Positions 1 to 7,210 of a stretch of 14,272 nucleotides of DNA are shown piece after piece. Each line of letters opens with the position of its first letter. The first letter of the stretch is position 1. The notes under the pieces are model-generated. The model was not told where the DNA came from, did no database searches, and saw only the letters and a list, made by a program, of their open reading frames with translations. The DNA is from Streptomyces griseus subsp. griseus (lineage in GTDB: Bacteria > Actinomycetota > Actinomycetes > Streptomycetales > Streptomycetaceae), in assembly GCF_000720255.1 (NCBI RefSeq), contig NZ_JOJE01000073.1:1-14272 (forward strand), in the 5' to 3' direction. Position numbers and translations under genes: made by a program.

Positions 1-1
1 A

Positions 2-67
2 CGAGGCCGAGGCTTCTTCTTCCCCATGCTCTCCATGATGGACATCCTCCCGGGGCAGAACCCCTGA
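2..67 (+). CDS. 3' end of an unidentified open frame entering from the left edge
   Basis: The frame starting at base 2 is open from the window edge to a TGA at 65-67 and encodes 21 residues ending in MMDILPGQNP. The residues look protein-like, but too little is visible to assign a family. Another frame is also open across this stretch, so the choice of frame is uncertain. It lies a few hundred bases upstream of CRISPR-like repeats, but nothing in the tail resembles a Cas protein I recognise. Confidence 0.25.
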   Translation, partial: RGRGFFFPMLSMMDILPGQNP

Positions 68-124
68 TCTCGGATGTCCGCCAAAGCGGATCAAGCCCAA
101 TCAAGCCCACGAGAAAACCCATGA

Positions 125-226
125 CGCTTGTCCCGCCACCCTGGCTCCGCGTGGTACGTCGCCACCAGCGACATCAACCTCCAGACCAAACTGCACGCCG
201 TCGCCCTGCCGTTCATCGAGCCCTGA
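125..226 (+). pseudogene. C-terminal coding remnant, family unknown
   Basis: A 33-residue open stretch lies between an in-frame TGA at 122-124 and a TGA at 224-226. Its second half (beginning AWYVATSDINLQTKLHAV) has the composition and codon choice of a real Streptomyces protein C-terminus. There is no start codon before it in this frame, so it would be the severed end of a larger gene. I do not recognise the family. The stretch could be a chance open frame, so confidence is low. Confidence 0.25.
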
Positions 227-366
227 CCCGCCGCAGATACGGTCTCCGCCTCTCCTGCCGCGCCGGTGACATTGGGAGCCTGACCCTCGCCGTTTCGTGC
301 TGAGCCCGTGTGAAGGCGGTTGGGGCGTGTGCGGGTGTGTCGGCACGGGGGTGCTGAAACCTCAAG

Positions 367-515
367 TGCCGTGACGCGTGAACGGAGGTGACCCGGCAGG
401 CCACCCGTCTGTGGGCTTCATGCAGGTGTGCTCTCCGCGCGAGCGGAGGTGACCCGTCCACGGATCGGCGGGCCGGGCCAGGCCGGGTGCTCTCCGCGCG
501 AGCGGAGGTCCAGCA
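367..515. CRISPR. Degenerate type I-E-like CRISPR remnant (two good repeats, one degraded)
   Basis: A repeat beginning GTGCTCTCCGCGCGAGCGGA starts at 428 (29 bases, to 456) and again at 487. The second copy is identical for 23 bases and then diverges. A more degraded copy at 367-395 shares the 3' half, ending GGAGGTGACCCG. The interval between starts is 61 from the first to the second and 59 from the second to the third, giving spacers of 32 and 30 bases. Each good copy contains a perfect hairpin, CTCCGC-GCGA-GCGGAG, typical of the 29-base type I-E repeats of actinomycetes. No cas gene or leader is visible in the window. A further weak echo lies near 531-553. It could be a dying array end or an orphan mini-array. 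Confidence 0.6.
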
Positions 516-629
516 ACAAGCACATGCGGTGTGCGCCGCGTGAACGCGTGACCGATTGGCAGGCGGGTACGTTGCCCAGTTCATGGACGATTACGACCAC
601 CTCGACCTGGATGCCTGGAGTTTGCCCCG

Positions 630-788
630 ATGGAGCAGAACACCGAAAGGCTCGCGCTGCTGACGTTGGAAGAGGCGCACGACCTCCTGGGCCTGCTGCT
701 TGTGATTGCCCAGGAGGGCGGTCCCGTCTCACCGGAGGCGGACCGGCTGGCGCGGGAGATCGCGGCCCGCATCCCGAGCGAGAACTGA
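630..788 (+). CDS. Small hypothetical protein, 52 aa
   Basis: An ATG at 630 opens a 52-codon frame ending with TGA at 786-788. A plausible ribosome-binding site, CTGGAG at 615-620, lies nine bases before the start. The product is acidic and likely helical, with a leucine-rich stretch (AHDLLGLLLVIAQEGGPVSP) followed by a charged helix, DRLAREIAARI. No signal peptide or clear membrane segment is seen. Codon third positions are strongly G/C, as expected for a real gene here. The gene converges on the DUF6233 remnant on the other strand, with 29 bases between their stops. I do not recognise a named family. It could be a small regulatory or phage-type protein, but nothing in the sequence decides this. 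Confidence 0.55.
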   Translation: MEQNTERLALLTLEEAHDLLGLLLVIAQEGGPVSPEADRLAREIAARIPSEN

Positions 789-817
789 CCTGCCGTGCCG
801 CACCGCGGCGGTGCGGG

Positions 818-1112
818 TCAGTCGAGGATGCGCAGCTGCCTGTCGGGCTGGCAGTGACGGCAGGCCCGCAGTCCTGAAGCGAGCAGCCGCCGGGCTTCGT
901 CTGCTGATGGAGCAGCGGCGTGTGCTTGCCATGTGGCAGTCACCCGCATGGACCTGGACTGGCGGGCGTCGGCTGCCGATGCCAAGTTCGACGATCCACT
1001 CAGGCCGCTGCGGCCTGTTTCGACGGCCGCGTTCTTCTTCGGCCTGGTGTTTGGTCACCGCTGCAATCTTGCGATCGATGCGCTGCAGCCACATGGCATG
1101 CCACACCTGCAC
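818..1112 (-). pseudogene. DUF6233 family protein, frameshifted
   Basis: On the minus strand a GTG at 1112 opens a frame reading WLQRIDRKIAAV, then a proline-rich link, then EWIVELGIGS and VHAGDCHMA, which I recognise as the core of the Streptomyces DUF6233 family. Near 902-905 the homology moves to another frame, reading DEARRLLASGLRACRHCQPD and ending in RILD at a TGA at 818-820. The C-terminal CxxC pair is therefore encoded but out of frame. The N-terminus is about a dozen residues shorter than I would expect, because an in-frame stop lies just upstream of the GTG. The family's function is not known. The break could be real or a one- or two-base sequencing error. Confidence 0.65.
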
Positions 1113-1336
1113 TCTGTGGAATCAGGATTGTCAAGTGCCCTCGGGCGCGCACGCACGGGCCGGGATGGTGTCCCGTCGATCTTGTCGGTGGCATTGCCTC
1201 GCACGGCGGATCGGCAAGCGCGGGCGGTCACCTTGGCCGAGCGCCGTTTACAAACACGTCTTCACTCGTACGGGCTAATCAATGATCTTGTCCCGGTTTT
1301 GACCATACGTGATGCCTAGCCTTGCCGTGACGGCGA

Positions 1337-1987
1337 GTGGTCAGCAGCCTGCGTGCCACCGTCTTCGGGCCCGGGGGTGCAGTGGAGGTTCGGGATGTGC
1401 GTCACGCGTACGGTCGTCGTGAGGTTCTGCGGGGCTTGCAGCTTGATCTGCGGCCTGGTGTGCTGGCCGGGATCGTCGGGGAGAACGGTGCGGGCAAGTC
1501 CACGCTGTTGAAGATCTTGTCTGGTGAGCTGCGCCCGCAGTGCGGCACGGTCCGTCATGGAGACCGTTTCGGGTACTGCCCGCAGGACGTGGTGGTCAAC
1601 GATGCTCTGACTGTGCGGCAGCATCTGGAGCTCTTCCGCGTCGCGCGGGGGCTGTCGGATCTGCGGCATGCCGGGGAGGTCATGGAGGTGCTGCGATTAT
1701 CGGAGTACGCCGATGAGCGGGCCGGACAGCTCAGTGGCGGGACCCGTCAGAAGCTGAACCTGACGCTGGCGCTGATGCATGACCCGCAGGTGCTGCTGCT
1801 GGACGAGCCCTACCAGGGTTTCGACTGGGAGACCTACCAGCGCTTCTGGGACTTGGCGGCACGGTTGCGTGATGCGGGTCGCTCTGTCCTTGTCGTCTCG
1901 CATCTGGCCTATGACGCCGAACGTCTGGACGAGTTGTGGCGGCTTCAGGGCGGCGTCCTGCATCCTGCGACGGCGGTGTCGGCGTGA
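1337..1987 (+). CDS. ABC transporter ATP-binding protein
   Basis: This 216-aa nucleotide-binding subunit has every ABC motif in order. These are Walker A GENGAGKST (residues 48-56), the Q-loop glutamine in YCPQD (83), the signature LSGGTRQ (132-138), Walker B VLLLDEP (152-158) and the switch histidine in VSH (189). It would hydrolyse ATP on the cytoplasmic face to drive the permease encoded next, whose GTG start overlaps its TGA as GTGA. The GTG at 1337 is chosen because an in-frame TGA lies at 1328-1330. A later GTG at 1382, preceded by a G-rich stretch, is the alternative and fits the start of the conserved domain. Codon 121 (1697-1699) is TTA, rare in Streptomyces and read by the bldA tRNA. 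The short length is typical of exporters of the ABC-2 type. The substrate cannot be read from this subunit. Confidence 0.93.
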   Translation: MVSSLRATVFGPGGAVEVRDVRHAYGRREVLRGLQLDLRPGVLAGIVGENGAGKSTLLKILSGELRPQCGTVRHGDRFGYCPQDVVVNDALTVRQHLELFRVARGLSDLRHAGEVMEVLRLSEYADERAGQLSGGTRQKLNLTLALMHDPQVLLLDEPYQGFDWETYQRFWDLAARLRDAGRSVLVVSHLAYDAERLDELWRLQGGVLHPATAVSA

Positions 1988-2826
1988 GGCGACACCTGCG
2001 TCTGTACGTGACAGCGGCCCGCTTCGACTTGGTGGAGCACGCCCGCAACAGGCTCGCCATGGTCCTGGTCGCCCTGTTCATTCCGTCCTGGATCAGCCTG
2101 GCCTACGCCGTCATCCCCAGCAGGCCCGTGGCCTTCAGGCTGCGCGCGACCGGCCGGCTCCTGGCACCGGCTGGCGACCAGATCACGCAGATCACCGGTG
2201 CCATCAACGCCGTCACCCTGATCACCGGTTTCATGATGTTCGCCGTCACGTTCAGCGGCGGACGCTTCGACCGCCGCCTGGCCATGGCTGGCTACCCCCG
2301 CATCCATCTCGTCCTGGCCAAGACCACGTCTTTGACCCTGGCCTCCGGCACCATCGCCGCCTATGCCACAGCGGTGATCTGCACTGCTTGGAGCCCGCGC
2401 CAGCCCGTGCAGCTCGCCGCGGCCCTGTTCTGCGGAGCTATGACCTACGGGGCGCTCGGCGTCGTCTTCGGCTCCCTGCTGCGCCGCGAGGTGGAGGGCA
2501 TGTTCGCCCTGGTCATGACCAGCCTCGTCGATGTCGGCTTGCAAAACCCCCTGGCCAGCGGCGGCACCAAAAGCGCGGCCGTGCAGTTCCTGCCCACCTA
2601 CGGCACCATGCAGGCCGCCACCGCCGCGGGCTTCACCCACACACCCCTGCCCAGCGGTCTGGCCGTCCAGATCCTGTGGTTCGCCGGCGCCGCACTCCTG
2701 GGCCTGCTCGCATTCCACCGCCGCACCAAAGACGCCCTAACCACAAGACCGCCCCTCCGTTTGCCTTGGCCACCCAGGCACCGGCAACCTGCGCCCCCGG
2801 GAAGGGCCACGTCGACGCCCCGGTAG
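1984..2826 (+). CDS. ABC-2 type transporter permease
   Basis: The GTG at 1984 overlaps the stop of the ATPase gene by GTGA, giving a 280-aa membrane protein that is translationally coupled to its ATPase. About six hydrophobic segments are visible. One follows the basic N-terminus (LAMVLVALFIPSWISLAYAV), one lies around INAVTLITGFMMFAVTF, one around LASGTIAAYATAVICTAW, two lie in the LFCGAMTYGALGVVFGSLL and GMFALVMTSLVDVGL region, and the last is VQILWFAGAALLGLLAF. The loop between segments two and three carries the RFDRRLAMAGYPR pattern common in ABC-2 permeases. The last 30 residues are rich in proline and arginine and probably cytoplasmic. With the ATPase it would form an exporter. Its position before two isoprenoid genes suggests the cargo is their product, which is inference. 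Confidence 0.85.
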   Translation: MRRHLRLYVTAARFDLVEHARNRLAMVLVALFIPSWISLAYAVIPSRPVAFRLRATGRLLAPAGDQITQITGAINAVTLITGFMMFAVTFSGGRFDRRLAMAGYPRIHLVLAKTTSLTLASGTIAAYATAVICTAWSPRQPVQLAAALFCGAMTYGALGVVFGSLLRREVEGMFALVMTSLVDVGLQNPLASGGTKSAAVQFLPTYGTMQAATAAGFTHTPLPSGLAVQILWFAGAALLGLLAFHRRTKDALTTRPPLRLPWPPRHRQPAPPGRATSTPR

Positions 2827-2862
2827 GCGACGCCCCCCGTACGACAGGTCACAAGGCACCCT

Positions 2863-2886
2863 ACGAGGGACGTATCGCGCCCTCGT
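2863..2886 (+). promoter_or_regulatory. Inverted repeat between permease and terpene-enzyme genes
   Basis: ACGAGGG at 2863-2869 and CCCTCGT at 2880-2886 form a perfect 7-bp stem with a 10-base loop, in the 117-base gap between the permease stop and the start at 2944. No T-run follows, so it is not a classical terminator. It could be an operator, an mRNA-processing stem or a weak attenuator. Confidence 0.35.
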
Positions 2887-2943
2887 CGCGGAGCGAAGCC
2901 CCTGGCCCCGGAAGGGAGCCGGTTGAGCAGAAAGTGTTGACAG

Positions 2944-3840
2944 ATGCTGGTACGGCGATGGCTGGACGCGGCGGGTATCACTGATCCCGTCCTCCGGGAC
3001 TGCTACACGGTGTGCGCGCGGGAGGTTTACGGTATCGGCGGAGCGCGCGACGCCTACGCTGGGGTGCGCGCCGCGCCTGCAGCGGCACGGCCTTACATGG
3101 CGGCGCTGGCAGCACATGGGTGCCGTGCCGATGTCTGTGCAGACACCGGGCCGGTAGAGGATCGTCAGCGTCAGCTTGACGATTTCGCGGAGGCCACCTG
3201 GGCAGCATTCGCCGGCGGCGGCTCATGCGATCCCGTCCTGCATGCCACGGTGCACACCTACCGGACCTTCGGCATGCCACTGTCACTGATCGAGGACATG
3301 TTCATCGGGATGCAGCGCGACGTGGGCTTCCGTGACTTCGTCACCTACGCGGAACTGTGCCAGTGGGCCGGGCAGGTCGCCGGCGCCCCGTTCTACGGGA
3401 TCACGTGGGCCATGGCCGGCACCGAACTCACCGCAGCGCAACCGCTGGTGTATAAGCTCGCCGAACTTTGCCAGCTGACCGACTGCTTGTGCGACTTGTC
3501 GGAGGACCTCGACGACGGCCGCCTCTACCTTCCTCTTGAGGATCTCGACCAGTTCGGGGTGTGCCCCGAGGACGTCAAGGCCAAACGGTGGACGCCGGCG
3601 ATGGCTGACCTCATCGCCTTCGAGGCCGCGCGCGTCACTGATGGGCTGCCCGCCCTGGCGGTTGAATGGGAAGACACCCCCGTCAGCTCCTATATCAACG
3701 CGGTGGTCGAGCATTTCGGGCTGCACGTGGCCGGCGTCCTGGCCGCAGGCCAGGACGTGCTACACCGGCCGGTCCAACCATCCATGAGCCACTGCCTCAA
3801 CGTGTGGCGTCCCGCCATGCGCGCTGTCATCCCCTGCTGA
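2944..3840 (+). CDS. Squalene/phytoene synthase family protein
   Basis: This 298-aa protein belongs to the trans head-to-head prenyltransferase family (squalene/phytoene synthases), which binds two prenyl diphosphates through Mg2+ held by two aspartate motifs. The second motif is clear: QLTDCLCDLSED (177-188), followed by DGRLYLPLEDL, the hallmark of CrtB-type enzymes. The central IEDMFIGMQRDV (116-127) and the ELCQWAGQVAG helix also fit. The first motif is DVCAD (63-67) where phytoene synthases usually have DDxxD, and the usual LRD before the second motif is LCD. The protein is slightly short for the family. ATG 2944 is the earliest start, since an in-frame TGA ends at 2940, and its ribosome site is weak. 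The next gene starts 18 bases after its stop. A role in carotenoid synthesis is possible, but no desaturase is nearby. A divergent terpene-forming activity is an alternative. Confidence 0.82.
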   Translation: MLVRRWLDAAGITDPVLRDCYTVCAREVYGIGGARDAYAGVRAAPAAARPYMAALAAHGCRADVCADTGPVEDRQRQLDDFAEATWAAFAGGGSCDPVLHATVHTYRTFGMPLSLIEDMFIGMQRDVGFRDFVTYAELCQWAGQVAGAPFYGITWAMAGTELTAAQPLVYKLAELCQLTDCLCDLSEDLDDGRLYLPLEDLDQFGVCPEDVKAKRWTPAMADLIAFEAARVTDGLPALAVEWEDTPVSSYINAVVEHFGLHVAGVLAAGQDVLHRPVQPSMSHCLNVWRPAMRAVIPC

Positions 3841-3845
3841 CCATC

Positions 3846-3852
3846 GAGAGGA
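3846..3852 (+). promoter_or_regulatory. Ribosome-binding site of the polyprenyl synthase gene
   Basis: GAGAGGA lies six bases before ATG 3859 and fixes this start. It sits inside the 18-base gap after the upstream stop, supporting one polycistronic message. Confidence 0.6.
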
Positions 3853-3858
3853 CGTGTC

Positions 3859-4833
3859 ATGTCCGTAGCCGTGACTCCAGCCGACGGCACCCACATTCCG
3901 CTCCTTGAGGCCGAGTTGCTGCGCTGGGTGGGCAGCGGCGACAGCCTGCTGGAGCTGGCTTGTCTGGACGCGCTGTTCCCCCCGGGCAAGCTCCTTCGCC
4001 CCGTGCTGTGCATGGAGTCGGCCAAAGCCGTCGGCGGCACCGCCGACCAGGTGCTGGCTTTCGCGGCCGGCATCGAATGCTTGCACGTCGCCAGCCTCGT
4101 CCACGACGACATCATCGACCAGGACCCGGTACGCCGCGGGCGGGCCTCCACCGCCGAGCAGTACGGCCTCGCCGAGGCCCTGGTGGCAGGCGACGGACTG
4201 TCGATGGCTGGAATCGCGGCCCTGCTCAGCTCCGGCCCCGCCGAGCATGTGCTCCACGCAGCACGGGTCACCATCGAGGCCCTGCGACACATGTGCCATG
4301 GCCTCATGCGCGAAACCGAAATCCGCGGCGACTTGACCTGCGGAGCGTCGACCGTCCTGAACATCATGCAAGCCAAGACCGCCGCGCTGACCGGCGCCGC
4401 CTGCCAGGCCGGCGCCATCTTGGCCGGAGCAACCCCCAAGCAGCACCAGGCCCTGCGTCGGTACGGGGAACAGCTCGGCATGGCCTTCCAGATCCGTGAC
4501 GACCTGCTCCCCTACACCGCCGAGGAGCAGGTCACCGGCAAGACGGCCACCAGCGACGTCGCCAACCTCCAACCCACCCTGCCCGTCCTGCTCGCCTACG
4601 AAGCCGCCGACGAAGCCGACCGCAACCGCCTGACCACCGTATTCCGCGGCGGTGCCGACCCCGTCACCGCACACCTAGACGTCCTCGATGTGCTGACACG
4701 CACCGGCGCTCTCAATAACGCGGCCCGGATGGCATCCTCCTGCGCCGAACAAGCATGCGCCGAACTCACCGGCCTGCCGGACACCATCCAGCTTGCCGAA
4801 CTGGCCACATCGGCAGCCGCCCGCCAGCACTGA
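3859..4833 (+). CDS. Polyprenyl (isoprenyl) diphosphate synthase
   Basis: This 324-aa all-trans isoprenyl diphosphate synthase would add isopentenyl diphosphate units to an allylic primer. The substrate-binding elements are present: GKLLRP (43-48), the first aspartate-rich motif DDIID (83-87) followed by RRGRAS, the lysine-threonine pair in QAKTAAL (173-174), and a second motif region FQIRDDLLPY (210-219). The second motif ends in Pro at position 218 where DDxxD would have Asp. The residues five and four places before the first motif are Ala and Ser rather than the bulky aromatics of many short-chain enzymes. By general knowledge of the family this permits products of C20 or longer. It probably supplies the substrate of the upstream phytoene-synthase-like enzyme. 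It is intact, with a good ribosome site. The exact chain length cannot be told from sequence alone. Confidence 0.88.
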   Translation: MSVAVTPADGTHIPLLEAELLRWVGSGDSLLELACLDALFPPGKLLRPVLCMESAKAVGGTADQVLAFAAGIECLHVASLVHDDIIDQDPVRRGRASTAEQYGLAEALVAGDGLSMAGIAALLSSGPAEHVLHAARVTIEALRHMCHGLMRETEIRGDLTCGASTVLNIMQAKTAALTGAACQAGAILAGATPKQHQALRRYGEQLGMAFQIRDDLLPYTAEEQVTGKTATSDVANLQPTLPVLLAYEAADEADRNRLTTVFRGGADPVTAHLDVLDVLTRTGALNNAARMASSCAEQACAELTGLPDTIQLAELATSAAARQH

Positions 4834-4835
4834 GT

Positions 4836-6829
4836 CAGCACTCAGCGAAGGGCACGGCCAAGCTTGCGGCGGCGTGTTCTTTTGCCGGACTTCGGTGACG
4901 GGCAGGAGCCGACGAGGGGCCGTGCCGGACGGAGTAGGGACGTCCGCCAGACGCTCCAACAGAGGGTCCAGCGCGGCCTGGCCGTCGTCGACGGCGGCCT
5001 GTTCTTCGTCGGTCAGCGGGATCGTGGCCTGCATGCGCTGTAGGTTGCCATTCGCTTCCAAGAGTTGGGCTTTGCTGGAGTCTTTCCGGGTGTAGAAGTC
5101 GCAGCGGGCGCAGGCCATGCGGTGTGGGCATTGTTCGAAGAAGGTGTAGGTGCAGTAGCCGTGCCCCAGGTCGGAGTGCTGCCAAGGTTCGCCGGCTGCT
5201 GCCGCGCCTGATGCGACGGCCTCACGGTCGAGGAGGACTTCGAGGGTGCGTACGTTGCGGGCGAAGTATCCGGCGTCTTTGTAGGCCTTGGTCAGCCTGT
5301 TGGGGCTGATCTTCGCGTAGTGCTGGGTGGACTCCGGGGAACGATGTCCAAGCCAGGCCTGCAGCTCGAACAGGGTCATGGGTTCCTTCGCGTTGTACAG
5401 CTGGCCGGCGATGGGGGAGCGGGCGGTGGCTGGTGATGTTGCCGCGGACATCGGCTGCAGGAACACCGGCCTTCCCCCCAAAGCATGGGGATGATGCTGC
5501 TGTTGACTTGGCCGCTGGAGACGGCGCGAGCGCGGTAGGAGAACAGGAAGTCGGCCAGGCGTTGATCGCCTGTCCGAGCAGTGGGTCAACCGGTTTGGTG
5601 AACGCCGTTCCGGTCTTGTGAGCGGGTACGTCCAGCAGGCAGACAGCAGCCCGGGCGATGCCCTCGGAGTTGCCGGCGACGGGAGCGCCGTCGTGCTGCC
5701 ACCGGATGCATCCGAGGTGCAGGCGCGCGATCTCGTTGCTGCGCTGACCGGAGAACAGCCAGGTCAGCGTGATGGCACGGAACAGCTCCACGGGGTAGAT
5801 GAGGCCGGCTTTGCCTCGGGGAATGTCGGAGGCCTCCAGGTTGAGCCCGGCCCAGAGCAGCTTGGGCCCAGACATCATCGGCGATCACCCGGGGGCTGGG
5901 ACCGATCATGGCATTGATGTTGCGCGGCACGGCGAGAGCGCGGAAAGGGTCGAACTTGCGGGGAAGCCACTCCCAGTCCTGAATGTCCCGGAAGAAGACC
6001 CTCACTGCACGGACGAGGCTGGCCTTCGAAGCAGCCTGGAGCGGCTGCCCTAGGCGCTCTTGGAGACTGCTGGCGCGCACGACAAAGTCGCCGATCTTCA
6101 TGCGGTCGACTGCCGCGATCCAGGCCGCACGCGTCGGGCGGGTCCACGCGCCGGGATCAGCGGCTTCCGGCTGCTCCGCCGCAATCCATCGCCCGGTCTT
6201 CAGCAGCGCGGCGCGGCTGTTGAGGCGGGAGCGGTGCGTCATGGTCGTCGTGGCGTTCCACCGTTCCACCCACTCGGCCCACACCGGTGGCACCCCTGCG
6301 TGGCTGACCACTTCAGAGGTGGAGATCGGAGCTGGGGGGCGCAGAAGCCGAGGTCGGCCACGGCCCGGTGAACCGCGTACAGGGTCCGCATACCCCAGTC
6401 GGTCAGCAGTTCCTCGCGCCGGACACGATCAAAGAACGAGGTCGTGAGGTCACGGGTGTGGGGGCTGCGGTTGAGGAGGAGGGGCTGGCTCATCACCGAG
6501 GGCACACCCGTGTCGTTTTCCTGGCCGTACTGGTAGCCCCAGTTGGTCAGCACGGTACGAACGTGTCCGATCTCCGTTTCGACCAGGAGGCGTCCGAAGA
6601 TGCGGCTGGCGAGCGTCAGCCGGTCGAAGTGCCCCAGTTGATTGAAGCCCGCGTAACCTCCCAGGTAGTAGGCGTGCCCGCCGAGGAACGGCCGTAGGGC
6701 TCCCTCAGCCCAGAAGGGCACCTGCTCCTGAAATGCCTTGTGGCTGCGACCGAGAAGGCTCAGCCATCCCTGATCGGTCCAGGCCGAGGCCGGCTGTGAC
6801 CGCCCTGAGCTCGGGTGCCTGGGCGACAC
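4836..6829 (-). pseudogene. Tyrosine recombinase/integrase (Tn554-type), multiply frameshifted
   Basis: Reading the minus strand from ATG 6829, homologous segments run through successive frames. An N-terminal part (to LYAVHRAVADLGFC) breaks at a G6 run at 6334-6339. The core-binding part (WAEWVERWN to RVIADDVWA) breaks near 5867. The catalytic part with GQRSNEIARLHL breaks near 5555, again at the C6 run 5474-5479, and near 5425. The last part holds LQAWLGHRSPESTQHYAKIS, with the nucleophile Tyr in HYAK. The break near 5425 falls in the catalytic HxxR. After the catalytic domain comes a cysteine cluster, CPHRMACARCDFY, a feature I associate with Tn554-like transposon recombinases. The original stop is not identifiable, and the last frame stays open into the antisense of the polyprenyl synthase gene down to 4675. 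An intact protein would be about 650 aa. It is almost certainly non-functional if the sequence is correct. Confidence 0.82.
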
Positions 6830-6835
6830 GCAGGT

Positions 6836-7210
6836 TCACCGGGCCCGGGTCGAACGACGCGTCACGCTGTCGCGGTTTCGGATGGCCCTGCCTTCGAAGT
6901 TGCGGCTCGTCGTACGCAGCACGGCGTGGTGGTCGCTGCCGCCTTCGCGTATGGCGAGCAGCGCCAAGGCCGCGACGGTGCCGTGGCCGCAGGCAGGCAG
7001 TTCGCTTTCGGCGGTGAAGAACCGGAGCGAGTACGAGGGACGGCCGCGCTCAACTCCGGTGGCACGGATGAAGACGGCGTGCGAAGTGCCCAGTTCCCCG
7101 GGAATGCGGCATCGCTCCGCGTCGGTGAACGACGCTTCGTCGAGAACAGCGGTCGGGCTGCCGCCCCGGCCCTGCCGCTGACACGCGTCGATGACCACTA
7201 CCTCGGGCAT
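6836..7210 (-). pseudogene. PhzF-family isomerase-like protein, C-terminally truncated
   Basis: ATG at 7210 overlaps the end of nadC by 13 bases and opens 124 codons. The N-terminus VVVIDACQRQGRGGSPTAVL matches the PhzF fold (usual pattern VDAF...GGNPAAV), followed by LRFFTAESELPACGHGT (63-78), the family's CGHAT-type motif. PhzF proteins are about 260-300 aa, so only the first lobe remains. Homology fades after about residue 110 and the frame ends seven bases before the recombinase remnant begins, suggesting the break came with that element. The residue aligned with the catalytic glutamate of PhzF (SET pattern) is His44 in GTSHAV. Even the full-length ancestor may therefore have lacked the isomerase mechanism. 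It was probably co-translated with nadC. Confidence 0.72.

Noticed and set aside
2..226. Left-edge coding scraps as Cas2 or Cas6 ends belonging to the CRISPR remnant
   Set aside because: Neither tail resembles the C-termini of type I-E Cas proteins that I can recall.
933..1319. 128-codon plus frame before the ABC genes
   Set aside because: It lies opposite the DUF6233 remnant, has no recognisable domain and has a poor start context.
1297..1320. TTGACC and TAGCCT as a promoter for the ABC operon
   Set aside because: The spacing of about 12 bases is too short for a normal sigma-70-type promoter.
1779..2984. 401-codon plus frame over the ABC genes
   Set aside because: It is an offset frame of the ATPase and permease genes, rich in Arg, His and Pro, without motifs.
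4833..4852. CTGAG/CTCAG inverted repeat after the polyprenyl synthase stop as a terminator
   Set aside because: The stem is only five base pairs and no T-run follows.
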